Assembly: GCF_001427785.1 (NCBI RefSeq)
Contig: NZ_LMHM01000016.1
Span: 698,042-738,547 of the forward strand
Source: Lysobacter sp. Root690
GTDB lineage: Bacteria; Pseudomonadota; Gammaproteobacteria; Xanthomonadales; Xanthomonadaceae
DNA: 40,506 bases
Reading direction: 5' to 3'
In this document: positions 1 through 10,861 of the stretch, one piece after another
Layout: each line of letters opens with the position of its first letter
Position numbering within the stretch: position 1 is the first letter of the stretch
Notes under the pieces: model-generated
Seen by the model: the letters and a program-made list of their open reading frames with translations, nothing else
What the model was told of the DNA's origin: nothing
The model's database searches: none
Program-made: the position numbers and the translations under genes

Positions 1-241
1 GGAGATTGTTTAGGGCATGGCGGTGGCTTTTTCCAAACAGCGGATGCTCACCCGACGACCAACCTCGCCCACCTCGACGCCGATGTTGGCGCCGGCCCGG
101 TGGGTCGGCATGCCGACGGGCGACGCCTTCATGATTGAGCGGCTGATGCTCGTCAAACCGATTCGCGCATCGGCATAGTAAATTTACGCGAGCCAATGAC
201 TGGAAACGCCGCGTAACTGCCGCCGCCAAAGGGAATCCAAC
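1..241. other. window edge, no supportable gene
   Basis: I see no convincing gene here. A 53-codon plus-strand frame (17-178) and a 40-codon minus-strand frame (10-132) both lack a good ribosome binding site and resemble nothing I know. The last bases before 242 carry the ribosome binding site of the next gene. Confidence 0.5.
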
Positions 242-559
242 ATGACACGAGCGCGACTGACGCAACTGCGCGATGCGCTCGAAAGCGACGGCTGGGACAT
301 CGCCAGCGAATACGAGAACGGCGACCTGTTCAGTCCGGAAGAAGAACGGATCGTCTGGGCGCTGTCGAGCCGCGATACGGCCAGCGCAAGAACCCTGGTG
401 TTCTATCTGTCCGATCATCTCGGCCGCAGAACTCAGCGCCTGGCGGATTTGTCGCATGTTGAAACCCAGACCGGGACGCACTTTTACTTTTCCAGGATCA
501 ACAGCGAACAGTGGCAGCGCACGGTGGACGACATCATTTCCGCCTTGCAGCAGCATTGA
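242..559 (+). CDS. hypothetical protein, 105 aa
   Basis: I do not recognise this family. The start is supported by a purine-rich ribosome binding site (AAAGGGA) eight bases before the ATG. The product is small, acidic and soluble, with no signal peptide or membrane segment. It is rich in Glu, Asp, Arg and Gln, with a likely helix at residues 1-17, a possible strand around 49-55 (LVFYLSD) and a C-terminal helix (residues 88-105). The absence of cysteines and the amphipathic ends fit a small cytoplasmic protein, but no function can be inferred. It lies 92 bases upstream of a GNAT gene on the same strand and could share its transcript. Confidence 0.7.
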   Translation: MTRARLTQLRDALESDGWDIASEYENGDLFSPEEERIVWALSSRDTASARTLVFYLSDHLGRRTQRLADLSHVETQTGTHFYFSRINSEQWQRTVDDIISALQQH

Positions 560-651
560 ACCGAGGCATTCGCCCGATCATCTCGCTGCCGCACTCTCGA
601 CAGACTTGCGCGTCACCGCCCTGGCCCACCCCGCTTCGAAAAGCCGTCCGC

Positions 652-1134
652 ATGAACACTCCATCCCTTTTCGTTCGCCCTTCAACGCCACAAGACGAAC
701 CCCAACTGCTCGCCATTCTCGAACGCACATTCGAAGACACCTGGCGACCGCAGCTGACCGATGCGGCCATTGCCGCCTACCGCAACGACCGCGTGGCCGA
801 GCGCTTCGTCGCCGAACACGGGGCCGCCTTCTTCGTCGCCCAGATCGACGACTGGATCGCGGGCTTTGCTCATCGCGACGGTGGCTTCGTCGATGCCTTG
901 CATGTGTTGCCGCGGGCGCGCCGGCGCGGGGTCGGCCGGTTGTTGATGGACGCGGTCGAAGCGGCGATGCGCGCTGACGGCGTCACGCTGGCGGCGCTCG
1001 AAACCGACACTTTTAACGAAGGCAGCCAAGGGCTTTACCTCGCGCTGGGCTACGTCGAAGTGGCGCGCTATCCAGACGAGGAATGGAACAGCGGCCTGAT
1101 CACGATCCGCTACGAGAAATCGCTGGCGCCCTGA
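652..1134 (+). CDS. GNAT family N-acetyltransferase, 160 aa
   Basis: This is a single-domain GCN5-related acetyltransferase, a family that moves an acetyl group from acetyl-CoA to an amine. The acetyl-CoA binding motif A is visible around residues 80-105 (LHVLPRARRRGVGRLL), with the R-R-x-G-x-G pyrophosphate loop. Motif B follows near residues 120-145 (ETDTFNEGSQGLYLALGYVE), where the N..G..LY..LGY pattern is typical. I start it at the ATG encoding MNTPSLFVRPST, because the longer open frame begins inside the preceding gene and adds an unlikely leader. The substrate cannot be told from sequence. It is followed by a bidirectional terminator shared with lolA. Confidence 0.85.
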   Translation: MNTPSLFVRPSTPQDEPQLLAILERTFEDTWRPQLTDAAIAAYRNDRVAERFVAEHGAAFFVAQIDDWIAGFAHRDGGFVDALHVLPRARRRGVGRLLMDAVEAAMRADGVTLAALETDTFNEGSQGLYLALGYVEVARYPDEEWNSGLITIRYEKSLAP

Positions 1135-1203
1135 GGCAGGCGGCGTGCGAACGCATGCTCGCGTGGCGTGCATCGCGAGCCTATCGCGCACCTCAGGCAA
1201 TAA

Positions 1204-1231
1204 AAAAACGCGGGCCGAAGCCCGCGTTTTT
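1204..1231. terminator. bidirectional rho-independent terminator
   Basis: A 12-base stem (1204-1215 with 1220-1231) has a CGAA tetraloop and a run of A on the left and of T on the right, so it can end transcripts in both directions. It lies between the GNAT gene (+) and lolA (-), which converge here. Confidence 0.9.
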
Positions 1232-1256
1232 CGTCCGCTACGCGATGCGCCGCGCC

Positions 1257-1892
1257 TCAACCCTCGCCGATCACATCCACGCCCTTGGCCGGCGCGTACT
1301 TGAAGGTGGTCGCTGGGAAACTGGGGTTGCGCTTCCAACCGCTGAAGCTGATCTCGGTCTTCTGGCCCAGCGCGTCGACGATTTCCATCTTGGCCAGGCC
1401 GCTGGCGTTGAAGCCGAGCTTGGCGTTGCGGAAGCTGGCGTCGCCCGGTGTCTTGGGCTCCAGCGCCAACCAGTTCAAGCCGCCGCGGCTGCCGTTGTCC
1501 TTGACCACGAACATCGCGTCGAGCTTGCTCGGGTCGATCAATGCGGCGAGCGGGCTGTTCTGTTCCTCGACACCCTGCGGGCGCACGCTGACCTGCTGCA
1601 GGTCGGGCTCGTAGACCCAGACTTTCTTGCCGTCGGCGACGATCAGCTGCGGATACGGCTTGGTGTACTCCCAGCGGAACAGGCGCGGCGCCGAGAGCGC
1701 GACCTGGCCGCTCGAGGATTCCTTGAGCTTGCCGTTGGTGTCGAACACCTGCTGGGCGAACTGGCCGTCGAGCCCCTTGAGGCCGCGGGTGAAGCTGCCC
1801 AGGTCCTCGCGCGCGCCGGCGAAGGCGCTGCCGGCGAACAGCGCCGCGGACACGGACAGGACGACAGCGGCATGGCGAATTAGACGGGGCAC
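1257..1892 (-). CDS. lolA: outer-membrane lipoprotein carrier protein LolA
   Basis: LolA is the periplasmic chaperone that takes mature lipoproteins from the LolCDE transporter in the inner membrane and hands them to LolB at the outer membrane. The 211-residue product has a signal peptide (about residues 1-25, ending GSAFAG). The mature part is typical of the family: a DLGSFTRGLKGLDGQFAQ start, then SGQVALSAPRLFRWEY around residues 60-76 and a basic C-terminal strand. I chose the GTG at 1892: AGGAG stands seven bases upstream, whereas the longer frame would add a cysteine/histidine-rich leader before the signal peptide. The gene follows ftsK on the same strand, as in E. coli, but with a small gene on the opposite strand between them. 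Confidence 0.93.
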   Translation of the reverse strand: MPRLIRHAAVVLSVSAALFAGSAFAGAREDLGSFTRGLKGLDGQFAQQVFDTNGKLKESSSGQVALSAPRLFRWEYTKPYPQLIVADGKKVWVYEPDLQQVSVRPQGVEEQNSPLAALIDPSKLDAMFVVKDNGSRGGLNWLALEPKTPGDASFRNAKLGFNASGLAKMEIVDALGQKTEISFSGWKRNPSFPATTFKYAPAKGVDVIGEG

Positions 1893-2048
1893 GGGACTCT
1901 CCTGAAAACGATGGCGGCAGTGTGGGCAAACCAAGCTGAACGCGATATCCACGTCGCAAAGCGCCGGTCAGCGCACATTTTGCCAGCCCCGGGCTGGTTA
2001 GTTTCGACCGGTGGCCATCTCGGTCACGCACCGACAGGGAGTCAAGTC

Positions 2049-2291
2049 ATGAACAAACGCAGTGGGTTGCTCGCCATCACCGGCGTTGCCGGCCTCATCG
2101 CCCTGGGCAGCGTGGTGGCGCGGCCGCCTCCGAGCCTGCCGGGCCACGATTACGACATCCAGTATTACTCCGACGCCGAACTGACCCAGCGCATCGGCGG
2201 CGAACGCTGGACCTGCTCGGGCGAGCATCTGAGCTGGGGTCAGACCAGCGGCTACCGGTTCTATTCGCAAATGCCGTGCGGGACCGAGTAA
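2049..2291 (+). CDS. small secreted protein, possibly DUF6289-like, 80 aa
   Basis: A short exported protein. Residues 1-25 form a signal peptide or membrane anchor (MNKRSGLLAITGVAGLIALG, then SVVAR). The roughly 55-residue mature part is rich in Tyr and Ser and contains two cysteines (WTCSGEH and MPCGTE) that could form one disulfide. The start is set by AGGGAG eight bases before the ATG. The layout (MNKR start, YYSDAELTQ, C-x-G, WGQTS, C near the end) reminds me of the small DUF6289 proteins of Xanthomonadaceae. That assignment is from memory and tentative. It sits alone on the plus strand between lolA and ftsK; the role is unknown. Confidence 0.7.
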   Translation: MNKRSGLLAITGVAGLIALGSVVARPPPSLPGHDYDIQYYSDAELTQRIGGERWTCSGEHLSWGQTSGYRFYSQMPCGTE

Positions 2292-2354
2292 TCGGCGGCC
2301 GATCGGCGGATCACCGCGCCTGAGCATCGCGGCCCGGTCGCCGCGAGCACTGGC

Positions 2355-4718
2355 TTACTTCGGCGGCGGCGGCGCCAGCACGCTGCGGTCGCCGTTGTGC
2401 TCGGGCGGGGTCACGATGCCGGCCGCCTCCATCGCCTCGATCAGACGCGCGGCGCGGTTGTAGCCGATCTTCAGGCGCCGCTGCACGCCAGAGATCGAGG
2501 CGCGGCGGGTCTCGGTGACGATGCGTACCGCTTCGTCGTACAGCGGGTCGGATTCGTCGCCGCCACTGCTCGCGGTTTCCGGCAGGCCGGTCGCGCCGAC
2601 CACGGTGCCGTCGCCCATGGTCTGCACTTCGTCGAGCACGCCTTCGATGTAATCCGGGCGGCCGCCGATCTGCTTGAGGTGTTCGACCACGCGATGCACT
2701 TCTTCGTCGGAGACGAAGGCGCCGTGCACGCGCTCGGGCATCGCCGTGCCCGGCGGCAGGTACAGCATGTCGCCGTGGCCCAGCAGGGTTTCGGCGCCGG
2801 ACTGATCGAGGATGGTGCGCGAGTCGATCTTGCTCGACACCTGGAACGCGATGCGGGTCGGGATGTTGGCCTTGATCAGGCCGGTGATGACGTCGACCGA
2901 CGGACGCTGGGTGGCCAGGATCAAATGGATGCCGGCCGCGCGCGCCTTCTGCGCCAGACGGGCGATCAGTTCTTCGACCTTCTTGCCGACGATCATCATC
3001 ATGTCGGCGAATTCGTCGATGAAGATGACGATGAACGGCAAGGTCTCGAGCTGACGCGGCGCTTCGTCCAGGTCCGGATTGGGCTTGAACAGCGGATCCA
3101 TCATCGGCTGGCCCGCTTCCTCGGCGTCGCGGACCTTCTTGTTGAAACCGGCCAGGTTGCGCACGCCGACCATCGACATCAGCTTGTAGCGCCGCTCCAT
3201 CTCGGCCACGCACCAGCGCAGGCCGTTGGCGGCTTCCTTCATGTCGGTGACGACCGGCGCGAGCAGATGCGGAATGCCTTCGTAGACCGACAGCTCCAGC
3301 ATCTTCGGATCGATCATCAGCATCCGCAGTTCTTTCGCCGAGGCCTTGTACAGCAGGCTCAGCACCATCGCGTTGACCGCGACCGACTTGCCCGAGCCGG
3401 TGGTGCCGGCGACCAGCAGATGCGGCATGCGCGCCAGATCGGCGACGGTCGGACGGCCGGCGATGTCCTTGCCCAGCGCCAGGGTCAGCGGGCTGCCGGA
3501 CTTGTCGTATTCCTTCGAGCGCAGCAGCTCGGACAGGAAGATCATCTCGCGGGTGGTGTTCGGCGTTTCCAGGCCGATCACCGACTTGCCCGGAATCACG
3601 TCGACCACGCGCACCGACTTGACCGACAGGCCGCGCGCGATGTCCTTGTCGAGCGAGCTGATCTGGCTGACCTTGACGCCCGGCGCGGGTTGCACTTCGA
3701 AACGGGTGATGACCGGGCCCGGATAAGCGCCCATCACCTGCGCGTCGATGCGGAAATCCTTGAGCTTGAATTCGATCTGCCGCGACAGCGTTTCCAGGGT
3801 TTCTTCGCTGTAGCCCTTAGGCTGCGGCTTGGGATCGTCGAGCAGGGCCAACGGCGGCAAGCCGCTGCCGTCGCCGGTGTTGAACAACGGAATCTGGGTT
3901 TCGCGCTTGGCGCGTTCGCTCTTTTCCACCACCGGCGCCGGCGGCGGTTCGATCTTGACCTTCTCACGCTTGGAGCGCAGTTCGGTGTCGACCTTGCGCG
4001 CTTCCTCGCGCTCCTCGCGCATGACCTGGGTCTGGCGCCATTCGGTCGCCTGCTGGCTGCCGCGGCGGAACAGCTTGCTCAACACCGGGCCGAGCGCCAG
4101 GGTCCATTGCCCCAGCTTGTCCATCACCGCGAACCACGAGATGCCGGTGGCCAAGGTCACCGAGATCAGCAGCAGCGCGAGCAGAAACAGATTGCCGCCG
4201 ACCGGGCCGAAACCCGAATACAGCGAACGCCCGACCAACTGGCCGAGGATGCCGCCGCTGCCGGCGGAAAAATCCTCGGCCGGGCCGAAGCGCAGTTGCA
4301 GCAGGCCGGTCGCGGAGACCAGGAATCCGACGATGCCGATCAAGCGCAGCGCCGGACCGAGATCGGCCTCGCCGTCGCCGTCGGTGTCCATGCCGAACAG
4401 GGCGATCCAGGCGATCGCGCCGAGCATGATCGGCAGCAGGAAGGCGACATAGCCGCACAGGTACAGCAGCACGTCGGCGATCCAGGCGCCGACCCGGCCG
4501 CCGAGGTTGTGCAGCGGCGCGGTGATCGAACCCGAATGCGACCAGCCCGGATCGGTCGGCGAGAAGGTGACCAGGCTGGCCAGCAGGTACAGCAGCAGCG
4601 GCGCGATCACGATCAGCGCGATATCGCGCATGAGGCGCTGGCGCTTCGGGGACGGCGCGTTTTTCACCGCTTCGGGTGGCTTGGCCTTCTTGCGACTGGC
4701 TGTGGGAGCGGACGCCAC
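2355..4718 (-). CDS. ftsK: DNA translocase FtsK
   Basis: FtsK is a septum-bound motor that pumps chromosome termini apart and activates XerCD recombination at dif during division. The 787-residue product has four membrane segments (about 32-52, 80-110, 123-143 and 177-197). A short charged linker follows (about 225-300). The ATPase has a Walker A motif GTTGSGKS at 438-445 and a Walker B motif IFIDE at 565-569. A C-terminal winged-helix gamma domain (about 720-775, [22 protein letters not shown]) reads the KOPS sites that orient the motor. The linker is much shorter than in E. coli. The start is uncertain: an ATG at 4796 is in frame, but a TATATT -10 box (4757-4762) lies between the two, so I prefer the GTG at 4718. 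Confidence 0.95.
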   Translation of the reverse strand: MASAPTASRKKAKPPEAVKNAPSPKRQRLMRDIALIVIAPLLLYLLASLVTFSPTDPGWSHSGSITAPLHNLGGRVGAWIADVLLYLCGYVAFLLPIMLGAIAWIALFGMDTDGDGEADLGPALRLIGIVGFLVSATGLLQLRFGPAEDFSAGSGGILGQLVGRSLYSGFGPVGGNLFLLALLLISVTLATGISWFAVMDKLGQWTLALGPVLSKLFRRGSQQATEWRQTQVMREEREEARKVDTELRSKREKVKIEPPPAPVVEKSERAKRETQIPLFNTGDGSGLPPLALLDDPKPQPKGYSEETLETLSRQIEFKLKDFRIDAQVMGAYPGPVITRFEVQPAPGVKVSQISSLDKDIARGLSVKSVRVVDVIPGKSVIGLETPNTTREMIFLSELLRSKEYDKSGSPLTLALGKDIAGRPTVADLARMPHLLVAGTTGSGKSVAVNAMVLSLLYKASAKELRMLMIDPKMLELSVYEGIPHLLAPVVTDMKEAANGLRWCVAEMERRYKLMSMVGVRNLAGFNKKVRDAEEAGQPMMDPLFKPNPDLDEAPRQLETLPFIVIFIDEFADMMMIVGKKVEELIARLAQKARAAGIHLILATQRPSVDVITGLIKANIPTRIAFQVSSKIDSRTILDQSGAETLLGHGDMLYLPPGTAMPERVHGAFVSDEEVHRVVEHLKQIGGRPDYIEGVLDEVQTMGDGTVVGATGLPETASSGGDESDPLYDEAVRIVTETRRASISGVQRRLKIGYNRAARLIEAMEAAGIVTPPEHNGDRSVLAPPPPK

Positions 4719-4756
4719 CGTGATGTGCTGCCTTAGGATGGTTTCGTTAGTCGTTG

Positions 4757-4762
4757 AATATA
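4757..4762 (-). promoter_or_regulatory. putative -10 box for ftsK
   Basis: TATATT on the minus strand, 38 bases before the GTG start of ftsK. I see no good -35 element, so this is a weak call. If real, it rules out the longer FtsK start at 4796. Confidence 0.35.
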
Positions 4763-4936
4763 CAGGAAAGGGCTGCAATCGGCGTGTCGGCGCCATGGGC
4801 CGGCCGGGTCTGCCGCCTGCCCGTCCCGCGGCGCCGTCCGCCTCGCTCTCGGCACAAAAACGAAGGGCGGCCAGCGAACGGTAGCATCAAGCCCCGTCCA
4901 CCGCCGCCCTGCGTCAGACCGGGACCGGCTTTGACC

Positions 4937-4966
4937 GAATCCCGAATCACCAATCCCGAATCCCGG
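4937..4966. repeat. dispersed GGGATTCGGGATT-type repeat
   Basis: Two or three copies of a GAATCCCGAATC unit lie just downstream of ald. The same short unit, in both orientations, flanks the gap before aat (9113-9136 and 9198-9222). This looks like a small dispersed intergenic repeat of the genome. Confidence 0.6.
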
Positions 4967-4969
4967 CCG

Positions 4970-6040
4970 TTAAAGCTTCATGCCCTGCAACGCCGGATGG
5001 ATCAGCTTGCCGCCTTCGACATTGATGCCGCGCACCAGCGCCGGGTTGTTGCGCCATTCGTTGCCGGCCGCCAGCTTGTTGACCCACGGCAGGATCGCCG
5101 CGCAGATCGCCTGCGAGGAGGTCTGCGGCACCGCGCCGGGCATGTTGGTCACGCAGAAGTGGGTCACGCCCTCTTCGACGTAGGTCGGTTCCTTCCAGGT
5201 GGTCGGACGCGAGGTCTCGAAGCAACCGCCCTGGTCGATCGAGATGTCGACCACCACGCTGCCGTCTTCCATGCCCTTGAGCATTTCGCGGGTCAGCACG
5301 TGCGGCGCGCGCGCGCCGGTCACCAGCACCGCGCCGATCACCAGGTCGGCCGACGCCACTTCGCGCGCGACCACGTCGACGTACGGGAACAGCGTGGTGA
5401 CGTTGTTGCCCAGGCGCATCATCTGTTCCATGCGGTCCTGGCGCATTTCGAACACGGTCACATTGGAGCCGCCGGCCGCGGCCAGCGCCGCCGACGCGCC
5501 GCCGGCCTGGCCCGCGCCGAACACCACGACCTTGCCGCGCTCGGTCGACGGCAGGCCGCCGAGCAGCTTGCCCTTGCCGCTCATGGGCTGGTGCAGCAGG
5601 TGGGTGCCGACCTGCACGCCGATCTTGCCGGCGATGATCGACATCGGCGCCAGCAGCGGCAGATCGCCGTTGGGCAGCTCGACGGTCTCGAAGGCGACGC
5701 CGGTCAGGCCGATGTCGAGCAACTGCTTGGTCAGGGTCGGCTCGGCCGCCAGGTGCAGGTAGCAGAACAGCAGGTGATCCTTGCGCAGGTGCTGCAGGTC
5801 GCCGGCGATCGGCTCCTTGACCTTGACGATCAACTCGCCCTTTTCGTACAGCGCCGCCGCGTCCGGCGCGATCTTCACGCCCAGACGGGTGTATTCGGCG
5901 TCCTTGAAGCCGCTCTTGATGCCCGCGTCCTGCTCCAGCCAGACCTCGTGGCCACGATTGACCAGGTCGCCGGCCGCGGCCGGAACGAGCGCGACGCGCC
6001 CTTCGAGAGTCTTGGTTTCCTTCGGTACGCCGATACGCAT
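4970..6040 (-). CDS. ald: alanine dehydrogenase
   Basis: Ald interconverts L-alanine and pyruvate plus ammonia using NAD(H), linking amino-acid use to central carbon. The 356-residue product starts with the family signature MRIGVPKETK and carries the catalytic pair Lys75 (KVKEP) and His96 (CYLHLA). MSIIAGK lies near residue 133, and the NAD-binding loop GAGQAGG is near 172-178. The ATG at 6040 has CGGAGA ten bases upstream and matches the conserved N-terminus; the much longer open frame upstream is not coding. In E. coli the regulator gene lrp sits at this place, next to trxB; here ald does, and no Lrp gene is present in the window. The N-terminal and C-terminal ends look complete. Confidence 0.95.
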   Translation of the reverse strand: MRIGVPKETKTLEGRVALVPAAAGDLVNRGHEVWLEQDAGIKSGFKDAEYTRLGVKIAPDAAALYEKGELIVKVKEPIAGDLQHLRKDHLLFCYLHLAAEPTLTKQLLDIGLTGVAFETVELPNGDLPLLAPMSIIAGKIGVQVGTHLLHQPMSGKGKLLGGLPSTERGKVVVFGAGQAGGASAALAAAGGSNVTVFEMRQDRMEQMMRLGNNVTTLFPYVDVVAREVASADLVIGAVLVTGARAPHVLTREMLKGMEDGSVVVDISIDQGGCFETSRPTTWKEPTYVEEGVTHFCVTNMPGAVPQTSSQAICAAILPWVNKLAAGNEWRNNPALVRGINVEGGKLIHPALQGMKL

Positions 6041-7479
<1,439 letters not shown>

Positions 7480-7480
<1 letters not shown>

Positions 7481-7944
7481 TGGCCGACGGTCGTGAATCG
7501 CTGCGCATCAGCGGCGAGCCCGGCGATCTCGATTTCGCCGTGATCCACGACTTCCTCGCCCGCGAGTCCTACTGGGCCGCGGGCATCCCGGCGCCGACCT
7601 TGCGACGCGCGCTGGATCATTCGATCTGCTACAGCGGCCATCTGCACGGGCAGATGGTCGCGTTCGCGCGCGCGGTCACCGATCAGGCGACGTTCGCCTA
7701 TCTGGCCGACGTGTTCGTGCTGCCGGCGCATCGCGGCCATGGCCATGCACGCGCGATCGTCGCCGCGCTCATGGCCGACCCGCGCCTGCAAGGCTTGCGG
7801 CGCTGGCATCTGGTCACCCGCGACATGCAAGGTTTGTATTCCGGGCTCGGTTTCAGCGCATTGAGCCAGCCCGATCAGCATATGCAGCGGCACGATCCCG
7901 AGGTGTATCTCCGCGGACTCGCGCAACCCGACTCATCGCCGTGA
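7480..7944 (+). CDS. GNAT family N-acetyltransferase, 154 aa
   Basis: A second single-domain GNAT enzyme. The acetyl-CoA motif A is at about residues 82-105 (DVFVLPAHRGHGHARAIV, with the R-G-H-G-H-A pyrophosphate loop). Motif B is near 117-132, around MQGLYSGLGF. It carries the short N-terminal helix typical of small stand-alone acetyltransferases. Its ATG overlaps the trxB stop codon (TGATG), and its own stop codon overlaps the GTG of the next gene (GTGA), so the three genes are almost certainly cotranscribed and translationally coupled. The substrate is unknown. The link to thioredoxin reductase is by position only. Confidence 0.87.
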
Positions 7945-9116
7945 GCACGCGCGACGACGCCTTGTCGATCCGCCTGATCGGTTCGCTCGACGAGATCGAC
8001 GCGCCCCAATGGGATGCCCTGCACGACGGCACCAATCCCTTCGTCGCCCACGCCTTCCTGCACGGCATGGAACTTCACGGCTGCCTGCGCGAAGACTGGG
8101 GCTGGGCGCCGCATCATCTGACCGTGTGGGACGGCGATTCGCTGATCGCGGCGATGCCGGCGTATCTGAAGCAGAACTCGCACGGCGAATTCGTGTTCGA
8201 TCACGCCTGGGCCCACGCTTACGCGCAGCACGGCCTGGACTATTTCCCCAAGTGGCTCGCGGCGGTGCCCTACTCACCGGTCACCGGCCCGCGCCTGCTC
8301 GCTCGCGACGACGACCACCGGCGGGTGCTGATCGCGGCGATGGCGCAGTTGTGCGCGCGGCAGAAGTTGTCGTCGGCGCATGTGAACTTTCATACGAGCG
8401 ATGAGGATTCGTTGTTCGACGACGGCCGCGCCGACGGCGACTGGCTGCCGCGCATCGACGTGCAATACCACTGGCAGAACCCGCGCGACGCGCAGGGCCT
8501 GCGCTGGAACGACTTCGATCAGTTCCTGGCCGCGTTCGATCACAAGCACCGCAAGAACATCCGCCAGGAACGGGCCAAGGTCGCGCGCGCCGGGGTGACG
8601 TTCCGCGTCGTCGAGGGCCTCAATGCGAGCGCCGACGATCTGGCGACGATGCATCGCTTCTACCTGACCACCTTCGCCGAGTACGGCAACCACGCGGCGC
8701 TGACCCTGGATTTCCTCCAGCACCTGGCCCGCGAGATGCCGCGGTCGCTGGTGATCTTCCTGGCCGAGCGCGACGGCGAAGCGATCGCCGGCGCGCTGTG
8801 TCTACGCGGCGGCGACACCTTGTACGGCCGCTACTGGGGCAGCGAGGTCACCCTGCCCGGGCTGCACTTCGAGACCTGCTACTACCAGGGCATCGACTAC
8901 TGCCTGCGCGAAGGGCTCGCCCGCTTCGAACCCGGCGCCCAGGGCGAACACAAACTCGCGCGCGGCTTCCTGCCGACCTTTGTGCATAGCCGCCACTGGA
9001 TCGCCCACCCCGGTTTCCGCGACGCGCTGCGGCCGTGGTGCCGCGACGAGGCGGCCTCGGTCCGGCGCTATGCGCAGACGTTGGGGGCGCATTCGCCGTT
9101 CAAGCGAGGGGATTAG
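7941..9116 (+). CDS. COG3146 / FemAB-like GNAT-fold protein, 391 aa
   Basis: This belongs to the family once labelled peptidogalycan biosynthesis/recognition (COG3146, DUF482), a GNAT-fold group related to FemAB and aminoacyl-tRNA-dependent transferases. Recognisable features are [13 protein letters not shown] at 33-45, the W-x-P-H-H-L segment near 55, the [10 protein letters not shown] basic block near 200, and a C-terminal GNAT-like half with [17 protein letters not shown] and [15 protein letters not shown]. It starts at a GTG that overlaps the previous stop codon by four bases. The true reaction of the family is not known to me. Its position just before aat, itself a member of the wider fold, is suggestive but not proof of an N-terminal modification role. 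Confidence 0.85.
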   Translation: MSTRDDALSIRLIGSLDEIDAPQWDALHDGTNPFVAHAFLHGMELHGCLREDWGWAPHHLTVWDGDSLIAAMPAYLKQNSHGEFVFDHAWAHAYAQHGLDYFPKWLAAVPYSPVTGPRLLARDDDHRRVLIAAMAQLCARQKLSSAHVNFHTSDEDSLFDDGRADGDWLPRIDVQYHWQNPRDAQGLRWNDFDQFLAAFDHKHRKNIRQERAKVARAGVTFRVVEGLNASADDLATMHRFYLTTFAEYGNHAALTLDFLQHLAREMPRSLVIFLAERDGEAIAGALCLRGGDTLYGRYWGSEVTLPGLHFETCYYQGIDYCLREGLARFEPGAQGEHKLARGFLPTFVHSRHWIAHPGFRDALRPWCRDEAASVRRYAQTLGAHSPFKRGD

Positions 9117-9222
9117 GGATTCGAGATTGGGGATTCGGTGGGAAACGCACTACCTTCTGTTACGCCTGCCTCTTCCTCGCCGATCGCGCTTTTACCAATT
9201 CCGAATCCCAAATCCCGAATCT
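9113..9222. repeat. inverted pair of GGATTCGGGATT repeats
   Basis: A 23-base unit at 9115-9137 recurs inverted at 9198-9222 with about three mismatches, leaving a gap of roughly 60 bases. Each arm is made of GGGATTCG-like units also found at 4937-4966. The pair could fold into a stem with a large loop between the COG3146 gene and aat. It resembles a small palindromic mobile repeat (REP or MITE type), without coding capacity. Confidence 0.65.
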
Positions 9223-9230
9223 CCGCCCCC

Positions 9231-10001
9231 ATGCGCCGCCTCCCCTTCCTGCTGGCCCCCGACCCCGCCACGCCGTTCCCGCCGGGCGAACAGGCGCTGC
9301 GCGAGCCAGACGGGTTGCTCGCGGTGGGCGGCGATTTCCGCCCCGAACGTCTGCTCAACGCCTACCGCCACGGCATCTTCCCGTGGCCGTCGGACGGCTA
9401 TCCGCTGCTTTGGTGGTGCCCCGACCCGCGCACCGTGTTCCGCACCGACGCGCTGCGGCTGGCGTCGAAGTTCCGCCGCGGACTGCGCCGCAGCGACTGG
9501 GTGGTGCGCGCCGACACCGCGTTCGAACAGGTCATCGCCGCCTGCGCGCAGGCGCCGCGGCCGGGCCAGGACGGCACCTGGATCAACGACGAACTGCGCG
9601 AGGCCTATGTCGCCATGCACCGGCTCGGGCATGCGCATTCGATCGAGGTCTACGACGGCGCGCAGCTGATCGGCGGCCTGTACGGCATCGCGATCGGCCG
9701 GATGTTCTTCGGCGAGAGCATGTTCAGCGCCCGTCCGGGCGGTTCCAAGGTGGCGATCGCCGCCCTGGCCCGGCATCTGCATGCCTGGGGCTGGCCGCTG
9801 CTGGATGGCCAGGTCGAGAATCCGCACCTGCTGAGCCTGGGCGCGGTGTCGATGCCGCGGACGGAGTTTCTGGCCGAGGTCGACCGGCTGACCGCGCTGC
9901 CGGGGTTCGCTCCAGGGCCGTGGACCGCGCATTTCGGCGACTACCCCGCCCGCGCGCTGGCCGATCCGGCGGTCGACGACCAGCCGCGCGCGGGCGCCTG
10001 A
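9231..10001 (+). CDS. aat: leucyl/phenylalanyl-tRNA--protein transferase Aat
   Basis: Aat adds Leu or Phe from a charged tRNA to proteins with N-terminal Lys or Arg, creating a primary N-degron that ClpS delivers to ClpAP. The 256-residue product has the family landmarks: an N-terminal [20 protein letters not shown] block (residues 14-33), the YRHGIFPWP motif near 41-50, WWCPDPR near 58-64, a central [19 protein letters not shown] block and a D-G-Q-V-E-N-P-H-L segment near 187. The ATG is placed at the start of MRRLPFLL; the longer frame runs back through a repeat. clpS and clpA, its pathway partners, lie 3-6 kb downstream. It is next to infA, as in E. coli. Confidence 0.96.
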   Translation: MRRLPFLLAPDPATPFPPGEQALREPDGLLAVGGDFRPERLLNAYRHGIFPWPSDGYPLLWWCPDPRTVFRTDALRLASKFRRGLRRSDWVVRADTAFEQVIAACAQAPRPGQDGTWINDELREAYVAMHRLGHAHSIEVYDGAQLIGGLYGIAIGRMFFGESMFSARPGGSKVAIAALARHLHAWGWPLLDGQVENPHLLSLGAVSMPRTEFLAEVDRLTALPGFAPGPWTAHFGDYPARALADPAVDDQPRAGA

Positions 10002-10076
10002 GCACCGCGCAGCCTGCCATTGCGCCCCGCCACGCAGTCGGCGATCGGCGGGCCTCGGGACCGGTTAACGGTTTTT

Positions 10077-10105
10077 TTGCGCCCGGGCCACTGCCGTGGC
10101 AGAAT
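10077..10105 (+). promoter_or_regulatory. putative sigma-70 promoter of infA
   Basis: TTGCGC (10077-10082) and CAGAAT (10100-10105) are separated by 17 bases, about 64 bases before the infA ATG. A T-run directly upstream, after a short ACCG/CGGT stem, may end the aat transcript. Confidence 0.5.
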
Positions 10106-10168
10106 GTGCGGCTTCGCGGGCGCGCGACGCCCATCCTCGCGACATCGCGACTCCTCCTTGAGAACCAC

Positions 10169-10387
10169 ATGGCAAAAGACGACGTGATCGAATTCGAGGG
10201 CACGGTGGCGGAAACTCTTCCGAACACCATGTTCCGTGTGCGTCTCGAAAACGGGCACGAAATCATCGCCCACATCTCGGGTCGCATGCGCAAGAACTAC
10301 ATCCGCATCCTGACCGGCGACAAGGTCAAGGTGGAGATGACGCCCTACGACCTCACCAAGGGCCGCATCACCTACCGCATGAAGTAA
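10169..10387 (+). CDS. infA: translation initiation factor IF-1
   Basis: IF-1 is a 72-residue OB-fold protein that binds the A-site of the 30S subunit during initiation. The length is exact for the family. The sequence is nearly invariant: [11 protein letters not shown], then a central block with [20 protein letters not shown] and ending [20 protein letters not shown]. It has its own promoter candidate 64 bases upstream and a strong terminator 16 bases downstream, so it is probably monocistronic. In E. coli it lies between serW/clpA and aat; here the peptide-gene island follows instead. Confidence 0.98.
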   Translation: MAKDDVIEFEGTVAETLPNTMFRVRLENGHEIIAHISGRMRKNYIRILTGDKVKVEMTPYDLTKGRITYRMK

Positions 10388-10402
10388 TCGCGGTAACTAT
10401 CG

Positions 10403-10429
10403 AAAAAGGCGGCCATTGGCCGCCTTTTT
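10403..10429. terminator. rho-independent terminator after infA
   Basis: A 12-base stem (10403-10414 with 10418-10429) with an ATT loop and T-run on the plus side. The A-run on the left lets it also stop leftward transcripts from the convergent peptide genes. Confidence 0.9.
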
Positions 10430-10470
10430 CATGCCTGCGTCCCGGCCACGGCTAGGCGCGTCGGCCACCC

Positions 10471-10668
10471 TTACAACGGGCAGTTGTTGCGGCGCTGGCA
10501 GGCGAGCAGCTTGGTCTCGCAGTCGGTCGCGGTGGTCAGGTTGCAGCGGTCGTAGGCCTGCCAGCAGGCCGTACAGGCATTGACCGGCGCGGCGCCCGCG
10601 CTGGCGATCAGCGAGCCGGCGAACACGAACCCGGCCAATGCGCTCAGCGACAGATGCTTCAACGTCAT
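10471..10668 (-). CDS. secreted six-cysteine peptide, paralog 1 (65 aa)
   Basis: A short exported peptide, one of five related genes in 2.4 kb. Residues 1-27 form a signal peptide (charged start MTLKHLS, hydrophobic core, SAGA cleavage region). The mature part, about 38 residues, has Cys32, 35, 42, 50, 57 and 63, spaced C-x2-C-x6-C-x7-C-x6-C-x5-C, and ends in NNCPL. A conserved Tyr sits four residues after the second Cys, and a Glu follows the fourth. AGGGAGG stands seven bases before the ATG. I recognise no named family. Three disulfides holding a helical hairpin is an inference from the spacing. It is last in a likely three-gene transcript. Confidence 0.85.
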   Translation of the reverse strand: MTLKHLSLSALAGFVFAGSLIASAGAAPVNACTACWQAYDRCNLTTATDCETKLLACQRRNNCPL

Positions 10669-10861
10669 GGTGAACCTCCCTATTCCTTGAATGGCGCGGC
10701 GAGCGTGCGAGCGCCCGCCGGTCCGCAACGATCGGTCGCGGACCGGCGAGCCTAGGTCCGTACACCCACCGGCCCGTGACCCGGCGCCCACTTCGTTCAC
10801 GCCCCATGGGCTGCGGACGATCCCGGCCCTGAGACACCGGCCGGTCGACATCCGTCGGCGC

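Noticed and set aside
10-178. Short frames on both strands at the left edge
   Set aside because: They have weak starts and no recognisable features, and overlap each other.
2397-4736. 779-codon plus-strand open frame opposite ftsK
   Set aside because: It is antisense to a certain gene, His/Arg/Gln-rich and without a ribosome binding site.
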